From the NCBI RefSeq assembly GCF_900110215.1, contig NZ_FOCX01000004.1:62001-126000 (forward strand): 64,000 nt of DNA. The letters are read 5' to 3'. Positions 26,371 through 35,651 of this stretch are shown here, piece after piece. The stretch is from Halorientalis persicus. GTDB lineage: Archaea; Halobacteriota; Halobacteria; Halobacteriales; Haloarculaceae. Positions within the stretch are counted from its first letter, which is position 1. Every line of letters begins with the position of its first letter. The notes under the pieces were generated by a model. The model was not told where the DNA came from, ran no database searches, and saw only the letters and a program-made list of their open reading frames with translations. Both the position numbers and the translations under genes were made by a program.

Positions 26371-26697
26371 CTAATCTTCCTCCATGAGGTCGATACCGAT
26401 AGCTCGTTTGATCTGCTCGCGCAGGCCGCCGCTGCCGGCACCCTCGCCGCCGAGGGTGACGAGCACCGGTTCGACGCTGGTCTCGACGTCGTTGCGGACG
26501 CCTCGCGAGAGATGCTCCAGATCGTCCTCGTGCATCACGAGGATGCCGACCTCGTCGTCGGTGAGCATCCCCTGCACTGCGTCGTCCAGCTCGGCCGCCT
26601 TCTCGTCCTCGGTCACGTCCGCGAACTTGCGGACGCCGGCCAGCCGGAAGCCCGTCGTGAAGTCCGGGCTGCCGATCACCGCGATCTCCTGGCTCAT
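26371..26697 (-). CDS. atpF: A-type ATP synthase subunit F
   Basis: Small central-stalk subunit, 108 residues, with a Rossmann-like fold: IAVIGSPDFTTGFRLAGV at the N-terminus and DDEVGILVMHEDDLEHL in the middle. It overlaps the end of atpC by 4 nt. Confidence 0.95.
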   Translation of the reverse strand: MSQEIAVIGSPDFTTGFRLAGVRKFADVTEDEKAAELDDAVQGMLTDDEVGILVMHEDDLEHLSRGVRNDVETSVEPVLVTLGGEGAGSGGLREQIKRAIGIDLMEED

Positions 26698-27758
26698 AGT
26701 ATCACCAGTTCGTTCTCGATCTCTTCCTGTGAGAGGCCACCTTCACGGCCGCGGGCGATCGCGCGGATGTTGTCGACCTCCCGCTCCTTTGCGAGTACGT
26801 ACGCCAGGACCGGACAGATCGACAGCGGATACCGGCTCGACAGCCGCCGGGAGTACTCCAGCAGTGCCGCGTCGACGGCGCGCTCGAACTCCAGCAGGCT
26901 CCCGGCCTCCTCGAGTGCGTCGAGCCCGTCGCGCAACTCCTCGCCGTAGCGGCTCTGCCGGACGTGCTCGACCAGCCGATCCATGTCGCCGGCCAGCTGG
27001 CGGATCTCGGCCGGGGTGAACAGATCCCCGCCCTCGATGTAGTACTCGGCGGCCTCCATGTCCGCACCGCTCCGGGCGATCCGGAAGGCGTTCCGGAGGT
27101 TCCGGAAGTCGACTTCCGCGCTGAGGAACTCGACGTACAGCTCCATCGGCCGACTGGGTTCGGTCGGGAGCCCGGTCAGCAGATCCTCGTAGAACGCCCG
27201 GTCGAGGGCGTTCTCGATTGGCACCAGCACGTCGGTCTCCTCGTACTCCTCGTAGGCCGCTGCGAGCGCGTCGCCGTATCGCGTCGAGTCGAGGCGTTCG
27301 ATCACGCCCTGGATCGAGCCGGCCGCCAGCAACTCGTCCAGCAGTCCCTCGTCGAACTCGCCGGCCCTGATGAGGTCGGTCTCGACGTTCTCGCGGCTCT
27401 CGCCGGAGTATTTCCCGCGGACGATCGTCTTGACGTTCCAGACGTCGAACTTCCGGAGGTAGCGGGCGATGTACCCGTACAGCTCGCCCTCCGACCAGCG
27501 AAGCAGATCCTCGAAGTGTTTGGCGACGTTGCGGTTCAGCGCGTACTCGATGAGGTCGACCCCCGAGTGACGCGCGCCGAGCGCGTTCATCTCGCTCTCG
27601 TACTCGCTTTCCTCCATGAACCGGGCGATCTCGCCCGGTCCCATTCGGGTCAGCTTCCGGTAGTCGTCGTCGTCGAACAGCGACGCCCGGCGCGAACGGA
27701 CCCGCGCGATCACGTACTCGTAGTTCCCGGGGCCGCTCGTTTTTTCGGTGTCGATCAT
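26694..27758 (-). CDS. atpC: A-type ATP synthase subunit C
   Basis: Links the central stalk to the proteolipid ring. 354 residues, all-helical, with the family pattern YEYVIARVRSRRASLF at the N-terminus, PSRPMELYVEFLSAEVDFRN in the middle and a C-terminal YVLAKEREVDNIRAIARG. It overlaps atpE and atpF by 4 nt each. Confidence 0.96.
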   Translation of the reverse strand: MIDTEKTSGPGNYEYVIARVRSRRASLFDDDDYRKLTRMGPGEIARFMEESEYESEMNALGARHSGVDLIEYALNRNVAKHFEDLLRWSEGELYGYIARYLRKFDVWNVKTIVRGKYSGESRENVETDLIRAGEFDEGLLDELLAAGSIQGVIERLDSTRYGDALAAAYEEYEETDVLVPIENALDRAFYEDLLTGLPTEPSRPMELYVEFLSAEVDFRNLRNAFRIARSGADMEAAEYYIEGGDLFTPAEIRQLAGDMDRLVEHVRQSRYGEELRDGLDALEEAGSLLEFERAVDAALLEYSRRLSSRYPLSICPVLAYVLAKEREVDNIRAIARGREGGLSQEEIENELVIL

Positions 27759-28339
27759 TGCTCGAACAGTTCGTCGCTGATCTCGCCCAGGTTCTCCTCC
27801 CAGACGTCTTCGAGGATGGCGTCGAAGGTGTTGTTCACCCGAACGCGGGACCCCTCGCTGGTGACGACGACGCCACCGAGGCAGTCGTACTCGCCGGCGT
27901 ACTCCCCGTCGTAGTCCATCTCCGAAAGCAGCGACTCGATCAGTTCCTCGTCGTCGGCCCGGCCCTGCACTTCGAGGGTCGCGTCGTCCTCGAACTCCGC
28001 GACGGTTCCCTCGAGCAGCGCGGCGGTCAGGTCCTCGCGGTCGTCGCCCTCGATGCCGGCGATCTCTTCCTCGACCGTCTCCCGCACGTCGCCGAGGACG
28101 TCCCGGCGCGCCTCGAGGCGAGCCTGTTTGGCCTCCAGCTTCGCGCTGGAGAGGCGCTGTTCGCGCTCCTGTTCGATAGTCGATTCTACGTCAGCCTCGC
28201 GCTCGCTGCGGATCTCCTCGGCGTCGCGTTCGGCCTCGGCGAGGATCTCCTCGGCCTCGGCCTCCGCTTCGGACCGAATGTCCTCCGCACGCGCGCGGGC
28301 TTTCTCCCGTATGTCCTCTGCAACTGTATCAAGGCTCAT
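27755..28339 (-). CDS. atpE: A-type ATP synthase subunit E
   Basis: Peripheral-stalk subunit, 194 residues. Residues ~1-110 are a long Ala/Glu/Arg coiled coil (ARARAEDIRSEAEAEAEEI). The C-terminal globular part contains CLGGVVVTSEGSRVRVNNTF, the conserved E-subunit motif. It would pair with AtpH as a stator. It overlaps atpC by 4 nt and begins 21 bp after atpK. Confidence 0.96.
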   Translation of the reverse strand: MSLDTVAEDIREKARARAEDIRSEAEAEAEEILAEAERDAEEIRSEREADVESTIEQEREQRLSSAKLEAKQARLEARRDVLGDVRETVEEEIAGIEGDDREDLTAALLEGTVAEFEDDATLEVQGRADDEELIESLLSEMDYDGEYAGEYDCLGGVVVTSEGSRVRVNNTFDAILEDVWEENLGEISDELFEQ

Positions 28340-28360
28340 CGTTAGAAATGGGAAGGCGGT

Positions 28361-28633
28361 TTAGACGAAGACGACGACCAGCGCCAGGATCACGAGCGTC
28401 TCCGGCAGGACTGTCAGGATGAGCCCACGACCGAACATCTCGTCGTTCTCGGCGATGGCCCCGACGGCCGCCGCACCGATACCCCGCTCCGCATAGCCCG
28501 CGCCGAGCGCCGCCAGACCGACCGCCAGCGCGGCTGCCGCGCCGGTCGGAATGGCAGGGGCTGCCTCTACCGTCTGTCCGCCCTGTTGAAGAAGCGTTAC
28601 CAGCACCGTCGTGAGTTCGAGTGCTTCGATCAT
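28361..28633 (-). CDS. atpK: A-type ATP synthase proteolipid subunit K
   Basis: Membrane rotor subunit. 90 residues from the ATG at 28633. The two transmembrane helices are at ~26-46 (GAAAALAVGLAALGAGYAE) and ~67-88 (LILTVLPETLVILALVVVF). The ion-carrying glutamate is the one in LPETLVIL. A short leader-like N-terminus (LVTLLQQGGQTVEAAPA) precedes the first helix. It is separated from atpI by 199 bp containing a TTTTAT box (~28688-28693), so it may have its own promoter to raise proteolipid output. Confidence 0.92.
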   Translation of the reverse strand: MIEALELTTVLVTLLQQGGQTVEAAPAIPTGAAAALAVGLAALGAGYAERGIGAAAVGAIAENDEMFGRGLILTVLPETLVILALVVVFV

Positions 28634-28832
28634 AGTTGGGTCCTCAAGTGGCTCTCCGAACAACCGGATATGGCCCTAGCGCCCCCATAAAACTTCTCAA
28701 ATACCGTCGTCAGTGCGTGAGCGAGCCGTGCGAGACGGTCTCACGGCTCCTCGGCGTTCGGTCGGACGACCGTCTGCGCGTTGTGATACCGTCAACATTC
28801 ACACCGGCGACCGACGGCGGAAACGGGGGGAC

Positions 28833-31100
28833 TCAGTCCTCGGCGGTGTACTCCCGCTCGTAGCCGAACGGCATATACTTCCGGCCGCCGCCCTCGTAGA
28901 ACTTCCCGAAGAACTCGACGTACTCGAGACGCACACCCTGCAGACCGGCGCTCGTGACACCCAGCGCCAGCACGAGGATGTGCCCGATCACGAGGATCAG
29001 GATGCCGGCCAGGACGCCAGCGATCCCCGAGTGGACTAGCCCGCCGAACATGTGGCCGACGACCTCGTGGCCGTGGGACATCGACCCGACTTCGGGCATC
29101 CCGCCGATCCCGAAGTGCCAGACTTCGTCACCGTGGTCCATGGTGATGTAGACGCCGAACACCAGCAGGTTGACCACGAAGGCCATCGCGGCCTTGGCCA
29201 GCAAGACCGCGGCGATCCGGGTGTACGACAGCACGTTGACCAGCACGTTCAGGAACTCGACGGTCTCGATCGGGTCCGCCCGGACCAGCAAGACGAGTCC
29301 GACGAAGAAGACACCCAGGCCGACGGCCCCCACCGGGTCCGGGAAGCCGGTGAACCCGAGCGGGAGCGGGTTGCCGTTGAAGACGCTCCCGGATCCGTAC
29401 AGCAGGCCGGGGGCGCTCCCGAAGGCACCGCCGAAGATCCACGCCCAGATGCCAAAGAGCATCAGCAGCCAGGACCCGCTCTCGCCGATCGCGTCGCCGA
29501 GGCCGTGGCCCTGGAGGTTCTGGATGAAGTCCAGAATCCACCCGATCGCGAGGTGGACGACGCCGGCCAGCAGGCTCAACACGAGCCAGGCCTGCGCCCA
29601 GCTACTGTGGTACGGCTGGAGGCCCTTATGGATGGGCGCGGAACCGCCCCACAGGTACGTTGCGACCATGTGAGTGCCGAATATCTCGCCGTAGAGGATC
29701 CCGAATATCGCGGTGAACGCACCGGCCCAGATGCCGACGCCACCGAGACTCCGGATCATGTCGCTGTCGAAGCTACTGTACAGCCAGTAGCCGAGCGCGA
29801 CGTAGAGGATCCCGTACCCGAGGTCCCCGATCATGAACCCGAAGAAGGCCGGGAACGTCAGGAACAGGAGAACGGTCGGGTCGAACTCCGAGTACTTGGG
29901 TCGGTTGATGACCCCGACCAGTGCCTCGAACGGCTTGGCGGCACCGGGGTTCTTCTGGACGACCGGCGGCTGGTCGTCGCCCATCGTGACCGACCCGCCG
30001 TCGGCGACTGGCTCTTTTTCCTTCTCTTGTTCCTGTTCGCTCTCGGTACTCTCGGGCGACTCGGTGCTGACCGGCGAGCCGACTTCGGCTCCGCCCGATC
30101 CGCCGCGTTCCTCGGTCACGTCCTCCGTGTGGTGGACGTGCCCGTCGTCGTCGTACTCGGCGCGTTCGAGTTCCTCGACCTCGACGCGGTCGCCGACGGC
30201 CTGCCGAAGGGCCGATTCGAGGCGATCGTACTCGTCGGTCGGGAGCCACCCTTCCGCGACGAAGGCGTTCTCGGTCGTCGCGAACGAGAGCGGTGCCTCG
30301 GCCTTCTGGGCCTCGATGGCCAGCGTCTCCTCGGCGGCCAGCAGGAAGCCGGCCACGTCGAGTCGCAGGTCCTCGAGTTCGTCCTCGACCGTGTCGAGTT
30401 TGGATTCGAGTTGCTGTTTGCGGTGGTTCAGCTCCGAGATGTACTCCTCGGGACTGCCCTCGGCGTCGGGAATCTCGTAGGCCTGGAACCGGGCCCCGAC
30501 CAGGAGATCCTGCACGGAGAGGTCGGTGCCGGGTTCGGTGGGTGAGGCGTCTTCGGGGTAGACGAAGACGGCGACGGCGTCACCCTCCGAGAACACCTCG
30601 AAGGCCGCCACGCCGTCGGCCCCAGTCAGTTCGGCCTCGATGGCCTCGGCGTCACCTTCCCCGACGGCGACCGAGACCGAATCGTAGCCGGTCAGCAGGT
30701 CGAGATCGATGCCTAGCGCCGCGAACGGCTCGACGCTGTCGATGCGTTCCTCGACGGTCCGGAGTTCGTCTTTCAGTTCCTCCCGGCGGTCGTCGAGGTC
30801 GTTCACTTCCTCGCGGATGTCCTCGAGTTCCTCGTCGAGGGCCTCATCGGTCACCAGCCGGGTCGGGCCGGCGTCGGCCTCGTCGACGCCGAGGATGGAC
30901 TTCAGCGAGCGGACGGTAACGAGTTTCTCCGAGGCCTCGTCGCCGCCATCGGCCGGTTGGCCGGGCTCGAAGCCGTCCCACGCGCCGTCGTAGTCGCTGA
31001 GATCGACCAGTCGCAGTTCGTGTACGGTCTCGACGACGGTCTCCATGACCTGTTTGGAGCCGGTCACCGAGACCCGGCTCATTCGCTCAGGTCTGAGCAT
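28833..31100 (-). CDS. atpI: A-type ATP synthase subunit I (a-subunit)
   Basis: Membrane stator subunit carrying the proton half-channels. 755 residues: an N-terminal soluble coiled-coil arm (~1-370) and a C-terminal part with seven or eight membrane helices (~400-740). PTVLLFLTFPAFFGFMIGDLGYG and the channel segment NVLSYTRIAAVLLAKAAMA (with the essential arginine) are visible. An acidic Ser/Glu-rich linker (~335-380) divides the halves and is longer than usual. The start overlaps the atpH stop by 14 nt; an internal ATG at 31082 is the alternative. Confidence 0.96.
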   Translation of the reverse strand: MLRPERMSRVSVTGSKQVMETVVETVHELRLVDLSDYDGAWDGFEPGQPADGGDEASEKLVTVRSLKSILGVDEADAGPTRLVTDEALDEELEDIREEVNDLDDRREELKDELRTVEERIDSVEPFAALGIDLDLLTGYDSVSVAVGEGDAEAIEAELTGADGVAAFEVFSEGDAVAVFVYPEDASPTEPGTDLSVQDLLVGARFQAYEIPDAEGSPEEYISELNHRKQQLESKLDTVEDELEDLRLDVAGFLLAAEETLAIEAQKAEAPLSFATTENAFVAEGWLPTDEYDRLESALRQAVGDRVEVEELERAEYDDDGHVHHTEDVTEERGGSGGAEVGSPVSTESPESTESEQEQEKEKEPVADGGSVTMGDDQPPVVQKNPGAAKPFEALVGVINRPKYSEFDPTVLLFLTFPAFFGFMIGDLGYGILYVALGYWLYSSFDSDMIRSLGGVGIWAGAFTAIFGILYGEIFGTHMVATYLWGGSAPIHKGLQPYHSSWAQAWLVLSLLAGVVHLAIGWILDFIQNLQGHGLGDAIGESGSWLLMLFGIWAWIFGGAFGSAPGLLYGSGSVFNGNPLPLGFTGFPDPVGAVGLGVFFVGLVLLVRADPIETVEFLNVLVNVLSYTRIAAVLLAKAAMAFVVNLLVFGVYITMDHGDEVWHFGIGGMPEVGSMSHGHEVVGHMFGGLVHSGIAGVLAGILILVIGHILVLALGVTSAGLQGVRLEYVEFFGKFYEGGGRKYMPFGYEREYTAED

Positions 31101-31419
31101 GCACCGCCTCCTCGAACAGGTCTGTCACGTGTTCGATCACCTCGTCACGATGCTGAGCGGCCTGGTCTTCGAGTTCCTCGCGTTCCTCGTCGCCCGCCGC
31201 GAGGATCTCCTCGCGCTCGGCCTCGATCTCCTCTCTGGCGTCTTCGAGTCGCTGTTGGGCCATCTCCTCGGCCTCTTCACGGGCCTGCTGGCGGATCTCC
31301 TCGGCCTCCTCGCGAGCCTCGGAGATCGTCGCGTCGGCCTCCTGCTCGGCCTCGGCGACGATTTCGTCGGCCTCCTCCTCGGTCTCTTTGATCCGATCGA
31401 GAACCTCTGGCCTTGGCAT
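31087..31419 (-). CDS. atpH: A-type ATP synthase subunit H
   Basis: Peripheral-stalk subunit that forms a right-handed coiled coil with subunit E. 110 residues, nearly all Glu/Ala/Arg heptads (EEADEIVAEAEQEADATISE), as expected for AhaH. First gene of the operon. The ATG at 31419 is preceded by a CATATAG box about 31 nt upstream. A frame upstream to 31593 is open but lies in promoter sequence and overlaps the divergent methyltransferase gene. Confidence 0.92.
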   Translation of the reverse strand: MPRPEVLDRIKETEEEADEIVAEAEQEADATISEAREEAEEIRQQAREEAEEMAQQRLEDAREEIEAEREEILAAGDEEREELEDQAAQHRDEVIEHVTDLFEEAVHAQT

Positions 31420-31446
31420 TTGAATCACCCGGAGATTACAGAAGCG

Positions 31447-31456
31447 GCTATATGGT
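31447..31456 (-). promoter_or_regulatory. TATA box of the ATP synthase operon
   Basis: On the minus strand ACCATATAGC lies about 28-37 nt before the atpH ATG, in the 173-bp divergent interval with the methyltransferase gene. Position suits transcription of the whole atpHIKECFABD operon with a very short leader. Confidence 0.5.
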
Positions 31457-31592
31457 AGTTGCGAAGTTTGCCGCCACAACCCACCCGTTCGTAGCTGTGT
31501 GACACGTTCACGGCACCTCGCCCCGTCGACCCGTCCCGCTGGCGGCCGGAAATCCGGGGAATTATGACTCTCAGCGCCCAACCGTCGAGCCA

Positions 31593-32216
31593 ATGGGAGT
31601 CCTCGAGAACAAGTCCCGGGCCCGGCTCTTCTACAAGTACCTCTCGAAGGTGTACGACCAGATCAATCCGTTCATCTGGAACGAAGAGATGCGTACGGCG
31701 TCCATCGACCTGCTCGACATCGAGCGTGACGACCGTGTCCTCGACATCGGGTGTGGCACCGGCTTCGCGACCGAGGGCCTGCTCGACCGCGTCGATACGG
31801 TGTACGGCCTCGATCAGAGCCCCCACCAGCTGGAGAAAGCCTACGAGAAGTTCGGCAAACGGGACGGCCCCGTGAAGTTCCACCTCGGCGACGCCGAACG
31901 GCTCCCCTTCCGCGAGAACACCTTCGACGTGGTGTGGTCCTCGGGCTCTATCGAGTACTGGCCCAACCCCGTCGACGCCCTCGAGGAGTGTCGCCGCGTC
32001 GCCAAACCAGGCGGCCAGGTGCTGATCGTTGGCCCCAATTACCCCAACTCCTCGGTGTTCCAGCGACTCGCCGACGCCATCATGCTCTTTTACGACGAGC
32101 GCGAGGCTGACCGGATGTTCCGCGAGGCCGGCTTCGTCGACTTCGAACACCACACGATGGGGCCCGATTACAACCCGGAGATCGCGATCACGACGGTGGC
32201 GACGGTGCCGGAGTAG
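31593..32216 (+). CDS. class I SAM methyltransferase, MPBQ/MSBQ-type
   Basis: 207-residue methyltransferase with the SAM motif VLDIGCGTGFATEGLLD (residues ~48-64), GDAERLPFRENTFDVVWSSGS and PGGQVLIVGPNYPNS. The N-terminal YKYLSKVYDQINPFIWNEEMR resembles the archaeal/plant VTE3 group that methylates quinone precursors, so a role in menaquinone methylation is plausible. The substrate is inferred. The last 51 coding bases plus the stop are repeated downstream at 32323-32375 after a two-hairpin element. Confidence 0.85.
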   Translation: MGVLENKSRARLFYKYLSKVYDQINPFIWNEEMRTASIDLLDIERDDRVLDIGCGTGFATEGLLDRVDTVYGLDQSPHQLEKAYEKFGKRDGPVKFHLGDAERLPFRENTFDVVWSSGSIEYWPNPVDALEECRRVAKPGGQVLIVGPNYPNSSVFQRLADAIMLFYDEREADRMFREAGFVDFEHHTMGPDYNPEIAITTVATVPE

Positions 32217-32375
32217 CGGGGTGTGGGCCCGAGCGCGAAGGACGTGAGCGCTCGGGTTTTTCGCCCACGTTTTTCGCCGAGTGGTCGTGAGCGCAGCGAA
32301 CGACCCGAGGCGAAAAAGGTGGGACTACAACCCGGAGATCGCGATCACGACGGTGGCGACGGTGCCGGAGTAGCG
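32166..32375 (+). repeat. two-hairpin element, site A, flanked by 53-bp copies of the gene end
   Basis: Copy 1 (32166-32218) is the last 17 codons and stop of the methyltransferase gene. Copy 2 (32323-32375) matches at 52 of 53 positions, and the one change (GAT to GAC) is synonymous. Between them lie hairpin 1 (32228-32261, CCCGAGCGC...GCGCTCGGG then TTTTT) and hairpin 2 (32264-32323, CCCACgTTTTTCGCC...GGCGAAAAAgGTGGG). Confidence 0.85.
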
Positions 32376-32391
32376 TCCGTATTCGGGCCGC

Positions 32392-32856
32392 TCAGGCTGT
32401 CGTCTCCAGTTCTGCCAGTTTCCGCTCGCCGAGATAGAGTGCGACGCTCACCTGTGACCCTGGGTCCAGCGCCGGATCGTTCGTGCCGGCCAGCCGGAGG
32501 CTCGTGCGCTCGCCGGCCTGCCAGTCGCCGTCGGCGGCGGTGTTGAACGGGCCGGTGGGGCCCGACTCGAAGCCGGTGGCGGCGAAGAAGGGGACCGGCG
32601 GCTGGTGGGCGAGCGGACGGCCGTCGATCCGAAGGCGGACGCGCAGGTCGGACACGGCAACGGTGTCGCCGCCGCGGTGGACGAGGGTGAGCCGGTCCGC
32701 GTCGGCGTCGACTCGGAGATCGAAAGTGGCCCGGGTCGGGCCGTCGTCGGGCGGTGCCGCGCCGAGTGCGGTCAGTCCGACGGCGGCGGCTGTGAGGACG
32801 GCGACCGCGAGCAACAGAACGACGCCGACGACGGAACCGAGCGCGCGGGTCGACAC
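32392..32856 (-). CDS. archaeal type IV pilin-like protein
   Basis: 154 residues with a class III signal-peptide/pilin N-terminus: basic STRALG followed by the hydrophobic stretch SVVGVVLLLAVAVLTAAAVG. The rest is a beta-rich extracellular domain containing DADADRLTLVHRGGDTVAVS, the pattern of haloarchaeal pilin-N (DUF1628/PF07790-type) proteins. Processing by PibD after the Gly is likely. It begins 27 bp after the secreted-protein gene on the same strand. A role in surface adhesion is inferred. Confidence 0.78.
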   Translation of the reverse strand: MSTRALGSVVGVVLLLAVAVLTAAAVGLTALGAAPPDDGPTRATFDLRVDADADRLTLVHRGGDTVAVSDLRVRLRIDGRPLAHQPPVPFFAATGFESGPTGPFNTAADGDWQAGERTSLRLAGTNDPALDPGSQVSVALYLGERKLAELETTA

Positions 32857-32883
32857 GCCGGCCGGTGGTCCCGGCTTCCTACT

Positions 32884-34146
32884 TCAACCTCCGGCGGCCG
32901 CGGTGGTGGCGGTGAGCGTGACGCGGTCCTCGCCGGCGACGGCCTCGATCGCTGTGGTGTCTTCGGTCTGTACCGTCCAGAGACGGCCGTCGACGCCGGT
33001 CGTGCCGACGAACTGACCGTCGATCTTGATCCGCGCGTCGACGGGGGCGTCGGTCGCCGTGTTTCGGACCGTGAGTTCCATCGGGCCGGTCGGGTGCGTC
33101 AGGTTCGCCTCGACGGCGAGGTCGGCGCTCTCGTTCTCGGCGGTGATGGTGTCGCTGACCGGGAGCCTCGACAGCCGCTTGTTCTGTACCTCCATGAAGA
33201 TCTCCGCGTTCGAGCCGTCGAGATAGGTCAGTAACTCACCGTGCTTGTGGTCGAAGCTGGCCTGATACACGCCGTCGAGTATCGAGTCGATGTCGTCGTT
33301 GCGCTGATTGCTGTCCCTGGCGGCCCACGGGTACAGGTCGTACACGAAGTCGATTGCCGTGGTGATGTCACCGTCGAACCGATCGGAACCGCCCTGCTGG
33401 AACCGGTTGTCGATGAACGATTCACGAAGGTACGTCTGCCGGCGGCTGTCGGTACTCGCCAGAACGACACCGCTACCGCCGGTCTGGACCAGGAACTGCT
33501 TCGTATTTCGCGTGCCGACGAGTGACGCCCGGATACTCTGCCGCGGGTCGGTGTAGTACAATCCGGCCCGCTGTCTGGCGTCGCTGAACCGATTGTCGAT
33601 CTCGAACGGGACGGTGTACTGTGGCGTGAACTGGGCGAGACCCTGGATGCGGACCGCACTCTCTTCGATCGCTCGAGCGCGGGAATCGATCACTGCGAAC
33701 CGTCTGAACACGACCGTGGCCGAGATCTGCCCGTCGTCGAACTGCTGGATGGTGCGCCGCTGGTACTGGCGTAGCGCGTTCGTCCTGTTTCTGAGGCTCG
33801 ACGCCGTCTCTCGAAGGACGGCGGTCTTGGCCGACGAGTTGGGTGCGGCGCGGAACTGCTCGACTTCCGTCTCGCTGGTGAACGTCTCCCGCAGTCTCGT
33901 GCTGTCGGCGGCCGCCGCAGCGCCGAGATCGAGCGACACGTTGCCGATCCGGCTCCGCCTGTCTCCAGTGGGGAGTTCCAGGTAGCTACTCGTGTTCTCC
34001 GTCGCCGTGACGGGAGCGGCGACGGCGTCGGGCGTGGCCTGTGTCGCCGTGGTCGACTGTGGCTCGGGGGAGAGGGCTGGCGTGCCGCCGGTCACCGCCG
34101 CGGTGACGACGAACACGACCACGAGCGCGGGGAGTGCGTATCGCAT
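32884..34146 (-). CDS. secreted haloarchaeal protein (DUF7096-like)
   Basis: 420 residues from the ATG at 34146, giving a clear Sec signal peptide (MRYALPALVVVFVVTAAVTG). The mature part has TTATQATPDAVAAPVTATENTSSYLELP, then helical stretches (LRQYQRRTIQQFDDGQISATVVFRRF) and a C-terminal beta domain. The general pattern is that of haloarchaeal DUF7096 exported proteins; I cannot name the function. It is divergent from a membrane-bound HTH regulator across 190 bp of AT-rich DNA. Confidence 0.7.
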   Translation of the reverse strand: MRYALPALVVVFVVTAAVTGGTPALSPEPQSTTATQATPDAVAAPVTATENTSSYLELPTGDRRSRIGNVSLDLGAAAAADSTRLRETFTSETEVEQFRAAPNSSAKTAVLRETASSLRNRTNALRQYQRRTIQQFDDGQISATVVFRRFAVIDSRARAIEESAVRIQGLAQFTPQYTVPFEIDNRFSDARQRAGLYYTDPRQSIRASLVGTRNTKQFLVQTGGSGVVLASTDSRRQTYLRESFIDNRFQQGGSDRFDGDITTAIDFVYDLYPWAARDSNQRNDDIDSILDGVYQASFDHKHGELLTYLDGSNAEIFMEVQNKRLSRLPVSDTITAENESADLAVEANLTHPTGPMELTVRNTATDAPVDARIKIDGQFVGTTGVDGRLWTVQTEDTTAIEAVAGEDRVTLTATTAAAGG

Positions 34147-34336
34147 AGCGAGTACCTGCCACATGGAGGTGCGACTACAAAAAACCCGACCGACTCTCGC
34201 CGTCGATCCCCGACATCTGTTACTGAGACTATCTTTCCATCGCCGTATGAGCGCCGCTTAGACCTTTCACAGCCGCTCCTGACGTTTTTTCACCTGATGG
34301 AAAGTGTTTTCCCCGAGGCGCGACCAGAGAGGACTA

Positions 34337-35542
34337 ATGTTGACGCGGGCACATGCCGTCCTGCTCGCCTCACTCGCCCTCCTCCTGACCGCAGGTCCGG
34401 TGGCGGCCCCGGCGCTCGCCGACGGGGCCGAGGCGCACCAGCCGGCGGTCTCGAGCGGTGCAGTCTCCCTCCAGACACAGGATACCGACCTCAACCGCAC
34501 CGACACGACGTTTCGAGTCGGGATCCGATCCGACGGTGACGCGGTGTGGACGATCAGGCGAAACTACACGCTCGGAACCGAGGCGCGGCGAGCGGCGTTC
34601 GAGTCGACGGCACAGGAATTCGAGAACGGACGCGAGTCCCGGACCGTACAGACAGTCCGTGCAGCCGGCGAACAGGCCAGCGCTGCCACGGGTCGGCAGA
34701 TGGAGATCAGCGACGTGACCCGGCGAAGTACCGTCGTCAATTCGACCGGCCAACTCGTGTTGACGTTCACCTGGTCCGGGTTCGCTCGCAAATCCGGGAC
34801 CTCCCTCTACGTCGACGACGTGTTCCTCTCGGCCGACCGGACGTGGTTCCCGACCCTGGGTGTGAACCAGACGCTCACCATCGTTCCGCCGACGACGTAC
34901 GATCTGATCAGCGCCTCGCCGAGGGGTTACTCGGTGACGAACGGATCGCTCCGCTGGGAAGGGACCGAGTCGGCGACCTTCGGAACCAGTCCGCCATCGG
35001 TCGTCTACCGGCGAACCGGGAGCGTCACGTCGCCGAACGGGACCGATGATTCCCAGTCGGGCGGCATCCCTCCGCTCGTGCTCGTGGGGATCGTGGTCCT
35101 CGTCGTCGCCGGTGTGATCGCGTACCTGCTCGCGACGCGGGAGTTCGACGTGCCGTCGCCGGCTTCCCCGACCGGCGGTGGTACCGACGGCGGCAGCGAC
35201 GGTGACGACCCGCCCCCGGCGGCGACTGGGACGGCCGCCTCGACGACCGACGGCGGGACGGCGGCCACGGCCACCGACACCGGCGACGACGAGATCGACG
35301 AGGAACTGCTGAGCGACGAGGAACGGATCGAGCGCCTGCTCGAACGGAACGGTGGGCGCATGAAACAGGCCAACATCGTCAAAGAGACCGACTGGTCGAA
35401 CGCGAAGGTGTCCCAGTTGCTGTCCTCGATGGACGACGAGGGCCGCATCGACAAACTCCGGATCGGGCGGGAGAACCTCATCTCGTTCCCCGACGAGGAC
35501 ATCACGGATACGAACGGTGAGGAGCCGGAAAACAGCGGGTAG
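34337..35542 (+). CDS. membrane-anchored winged-helix regulator with an extracellular domain
   Basis: 401 residues. Signal peptide or TM1 at ~5-27 (AVLLASLALLLTAGPVAAPA); an extracellular beta-rich domain (~30-235, with TFRVGIRSDGDAVWTIRRNY); a transmembrane helix at ~246-268 (PPLVLVGIVVLVVAGVIAYL); a low-complexity Gly/Thr/Asp linker; and a cytoplasmic winged helix (~335-395: RIERLLERNGGRMKQANIVK, WSNAKVSQLLSSMDDEGRI). This matches the haloarchaeal DUF7345-DUF7343 arrangement. It could relay surface signals to genes such as the divergent secreted protein and pilin (inference). Confidence 0.82.
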   Translation: MLTRAHAVLLASLALLLTAGPVAAPALADGAEAHQPAVSSGAVSLQTQDTDLNRTDTTFRVGIRSDGDAVWTIRRNYTLGTEARRAAFESTAQEFENGRESRTVQTVRAAGEQASAATGRQMEISDVTRRSTVVNSTGQLVLTFTWSGFARKSGTSLYVDDVFLSADRTWFPTLGVNQTLTIVPPTTYDLISASPRGYSVTNGSLRWEGTESATFGTSPPSVVYRRTGSVTSPNGTDDSQSGGIPPLVLVGIVVLVVAGVIAYLLATREFDVPSPASPTGGGTDGGSDGDDPPPAATGTAASTTDGGTAATATDTGDDEIDEELLSDEERIERLLERNGGRMKQANIVKETDWSNAKVSQLLSSMDDEGRIDKLRIGRENLISFPDEDITDTNGEEPENSG

Positions 35543-35651
35543 ATACGACGACCGGCCGCGATCGTCCCGGTCCGGTCGGAGATGAACAGTTTTCCGCGCT
35601 TACGCCGTTCGGAAACGTTTAACGGGGAGTAATTCCCAGAGTCGGGTGAGC

